6,588 bases of DNA from DASWHX01 sp036397995 (GTDB lineage Bacteria; Bacteroidota; Bacteroidia; Cytophagales; Cyclobacteriaceae), in NCBI GenBank assembly GCA_036397995.1, contig DASWHX010000090.1, positions 1 through 6,588 on the forward strand, read 5' to 3'. The notes below the pieces were generated by a model that worked only from the letters and a program-made list of their open reading frames with translations, was not told where the DNA came from and made no database searches. The position numbers were made by a program, and so were the translations under genes. Below, one piece after another: positions 5,770 through 6,588 of the stretch; position 1 is the first letter of the stretch; each line of letters begins with the position of its first letter.

Positions 5770-6588
5770 ATGGTAGGAAAAACATTTGGCAGCGCTGTTT
5801 ATGGAGTTGAAGCAAAGCGGATCAGTATTGAAGTGAATATTGTTCAAGGTACAAAATTTTATATCTCCGGCTTACCTGATAACGCGGTTAAGGAAAGCGC
5901 TCATCGAGTTGAATCGGTAATTAAAACCCTGGGGTATTATATGCCCAGGCAAAAGGTGGTGGTAAACCTGGCCCCGGCGGATTTGAAAAAGGAAGGCTCC
6001 GCATATGATTTACCCATTGCCCTGGGTGTGCTGGCAGCCTCCGGTCAGTTGTCAGATACGGAGATGGAAAAATTTCTGATTATGGGCGAACTCTCACTTG
6101 ATGGTCAGTTACGATCTATTAAAGGAGTTCTTCCCATTGCCATTGAAGCAAGAAAAGAAGGGTTCAAAGGTTTCATACTCCCGGTACAAAATGCCCGTGA
6201 AGCCGCCATAGTGAAAGACCTTCCTGTATATGGCGTGGCGGATATGTCGGAGGCCATAGAATTTCTAAAAGGGTATAAAAAGATTGAACCGGTTACGGTG
6301 AACCCGAGAGAAGTGTTTGCAAACCAATCCAGTCAATACGATGCGGATTTTAAAGATGTGCAGGGTCAGGAAAACATCAAACGTGCTTTGGAAATCGCGG
6401 CCGCCGGTGGGCATAATGTGATAATGATTGGCCCTCCCGGTGCGGGAAAGACCATGCTGGCAAAACGACTGCCAACGATTCTTCCGCCGCTGACTTTACT
6501 TGAAGCTTTAGAAACTACAAAAATACATTCGGTGGCAGGGAAATTGGGTAATCAGTCATCGCTGGTTTGCAACCGGCCTTTTCGAAAT
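5770..6588 (+). CDS. comM: ComM/YifB-family Mg-chelatase-like AAA+ ATPase (3' end cut by window edge)
   Basis: The frame runs from the ATG at 5770 to the window edge: 273 codons with no stop, roughly the first half of a family normally about 500-510 residues long. The N-terminal part (about 1-170) is the Lon-like ChlI domain, with typical blocks ISGLPDNAVKESAHRV, VVVNLAPADLKKEGSAYDLP and GELSLDGQLRSIKGVLP. The AAA+ Mg-chelatase domain starts near 190, with DVQGQENIKRALEIAAAGGHN followed by Walker A GPPGAGKT (221-228). Walker B and the C-terminal domain lie beyond the edge. ComM is a hexameric branch-migration helicase that helps integrate incoming single-stranded DNA during natural transformation, as shown in Vibrio cholerae. 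The family is widespread, including in species not known to be competent. The first residues MVGKTFGSAVYGVEA match the family's usual N-terminus, which supports this start. No strong ribosome-binding site is visible, as is common in Bacteroidota. Confidence 0.93.
   Translation, partial: MVGKTFGSAVYGVEAKRISIEVNIVQGTKFYISGLPDNAVKESAHRVESVIKTLGYYMPRQKVVVNLAPADLKKEGSAYDLPIALGVLAASGQLSDTEMEKFLIMGELSLDGQLRSIKGVLPIAIEARKEGFKGFILPVQNAREAAIVKDLPVYGVADMSEAIEFLKGYKKIEPVTVNPREVFANQSSQYDADFKDVQGQENIKRALEIAAAGGHNVIMIGPPGAGKTMLAKRLPTILPPLTLLEALETTKIHSVAGKLGNQSSLVCNRPFRN

Overview
The window looks like ordinary chromosomal DNA from a member of the Bacteroidota, in the broad Cytophagales/Flavobacteriales range. 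Four things point there: TAnnTTTG-type -7 promoter elements, a lipoprotein with acidic residues right after the lipid-modified cysteine, a Wzi/RemB-like outer-membrane barrel ending in phenylalanine, and a RAYT with a Bacteroidota-style palindrome beside it. Base composition is moderate to AT-rich with short intergenic gaps. The genus cannot be fixed from the sequence.

Layout. At the left edge, reading leftward, is the 5' part of a small lipoprotein gene (1-390, minus). Its 3' end lies outside the window. A gene-free stretch of about 330 bases follows, holding a degraded copy of a RAYT-associated repeat (483-508). Next is an apparently intact REP-associated tyrosine transposase (719-1276, plus), followed by a perfect 11-bp stem palindrome (1284-1308). 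The gene for zinc-independent ribosomal protein L31 type B (1337-1579, minus) converges on it and has a good Bacteroidota promoter. Divergent from L31, a plus-strand run begins: a Wzi/RemB-like outer-membrane barrel (1721-3388), an MsbA-type ABC exporter (3415-5250), a small unknown two-TM/coiled-coil protein (5318-5680), and the 5' 273 codons of a ComM/YifB AAA+ ATPase (5770 to the right edge).

How the genes relate. The barrel and the exporter are 26 bases apart on one strand and could serve cell-envelope or surface-glycan assembly together. This rests on adjacency and family knowledge only, and TAnnTTTG boxes just before the exporter and before the small membrane protein suggest separate transcription as well. 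ComM is a natural-transformation helicase family and has no evident link to its neighbours. The RAYT unit is a single-copy domesticated-transposase type of insertion between a lipoprotein gene and a ribosomal protein gene.

I found no CRISPR array, tRNA, rRNA, phage genes, toxin-antitoxin pair or defence system, and nothing that justifies claiming a new biological system. The points most worth following are the paired direct repeats bracketing the RAYT, the unknown 120-residue membrane protein, and the very short leaders implied by two promoter boxes.
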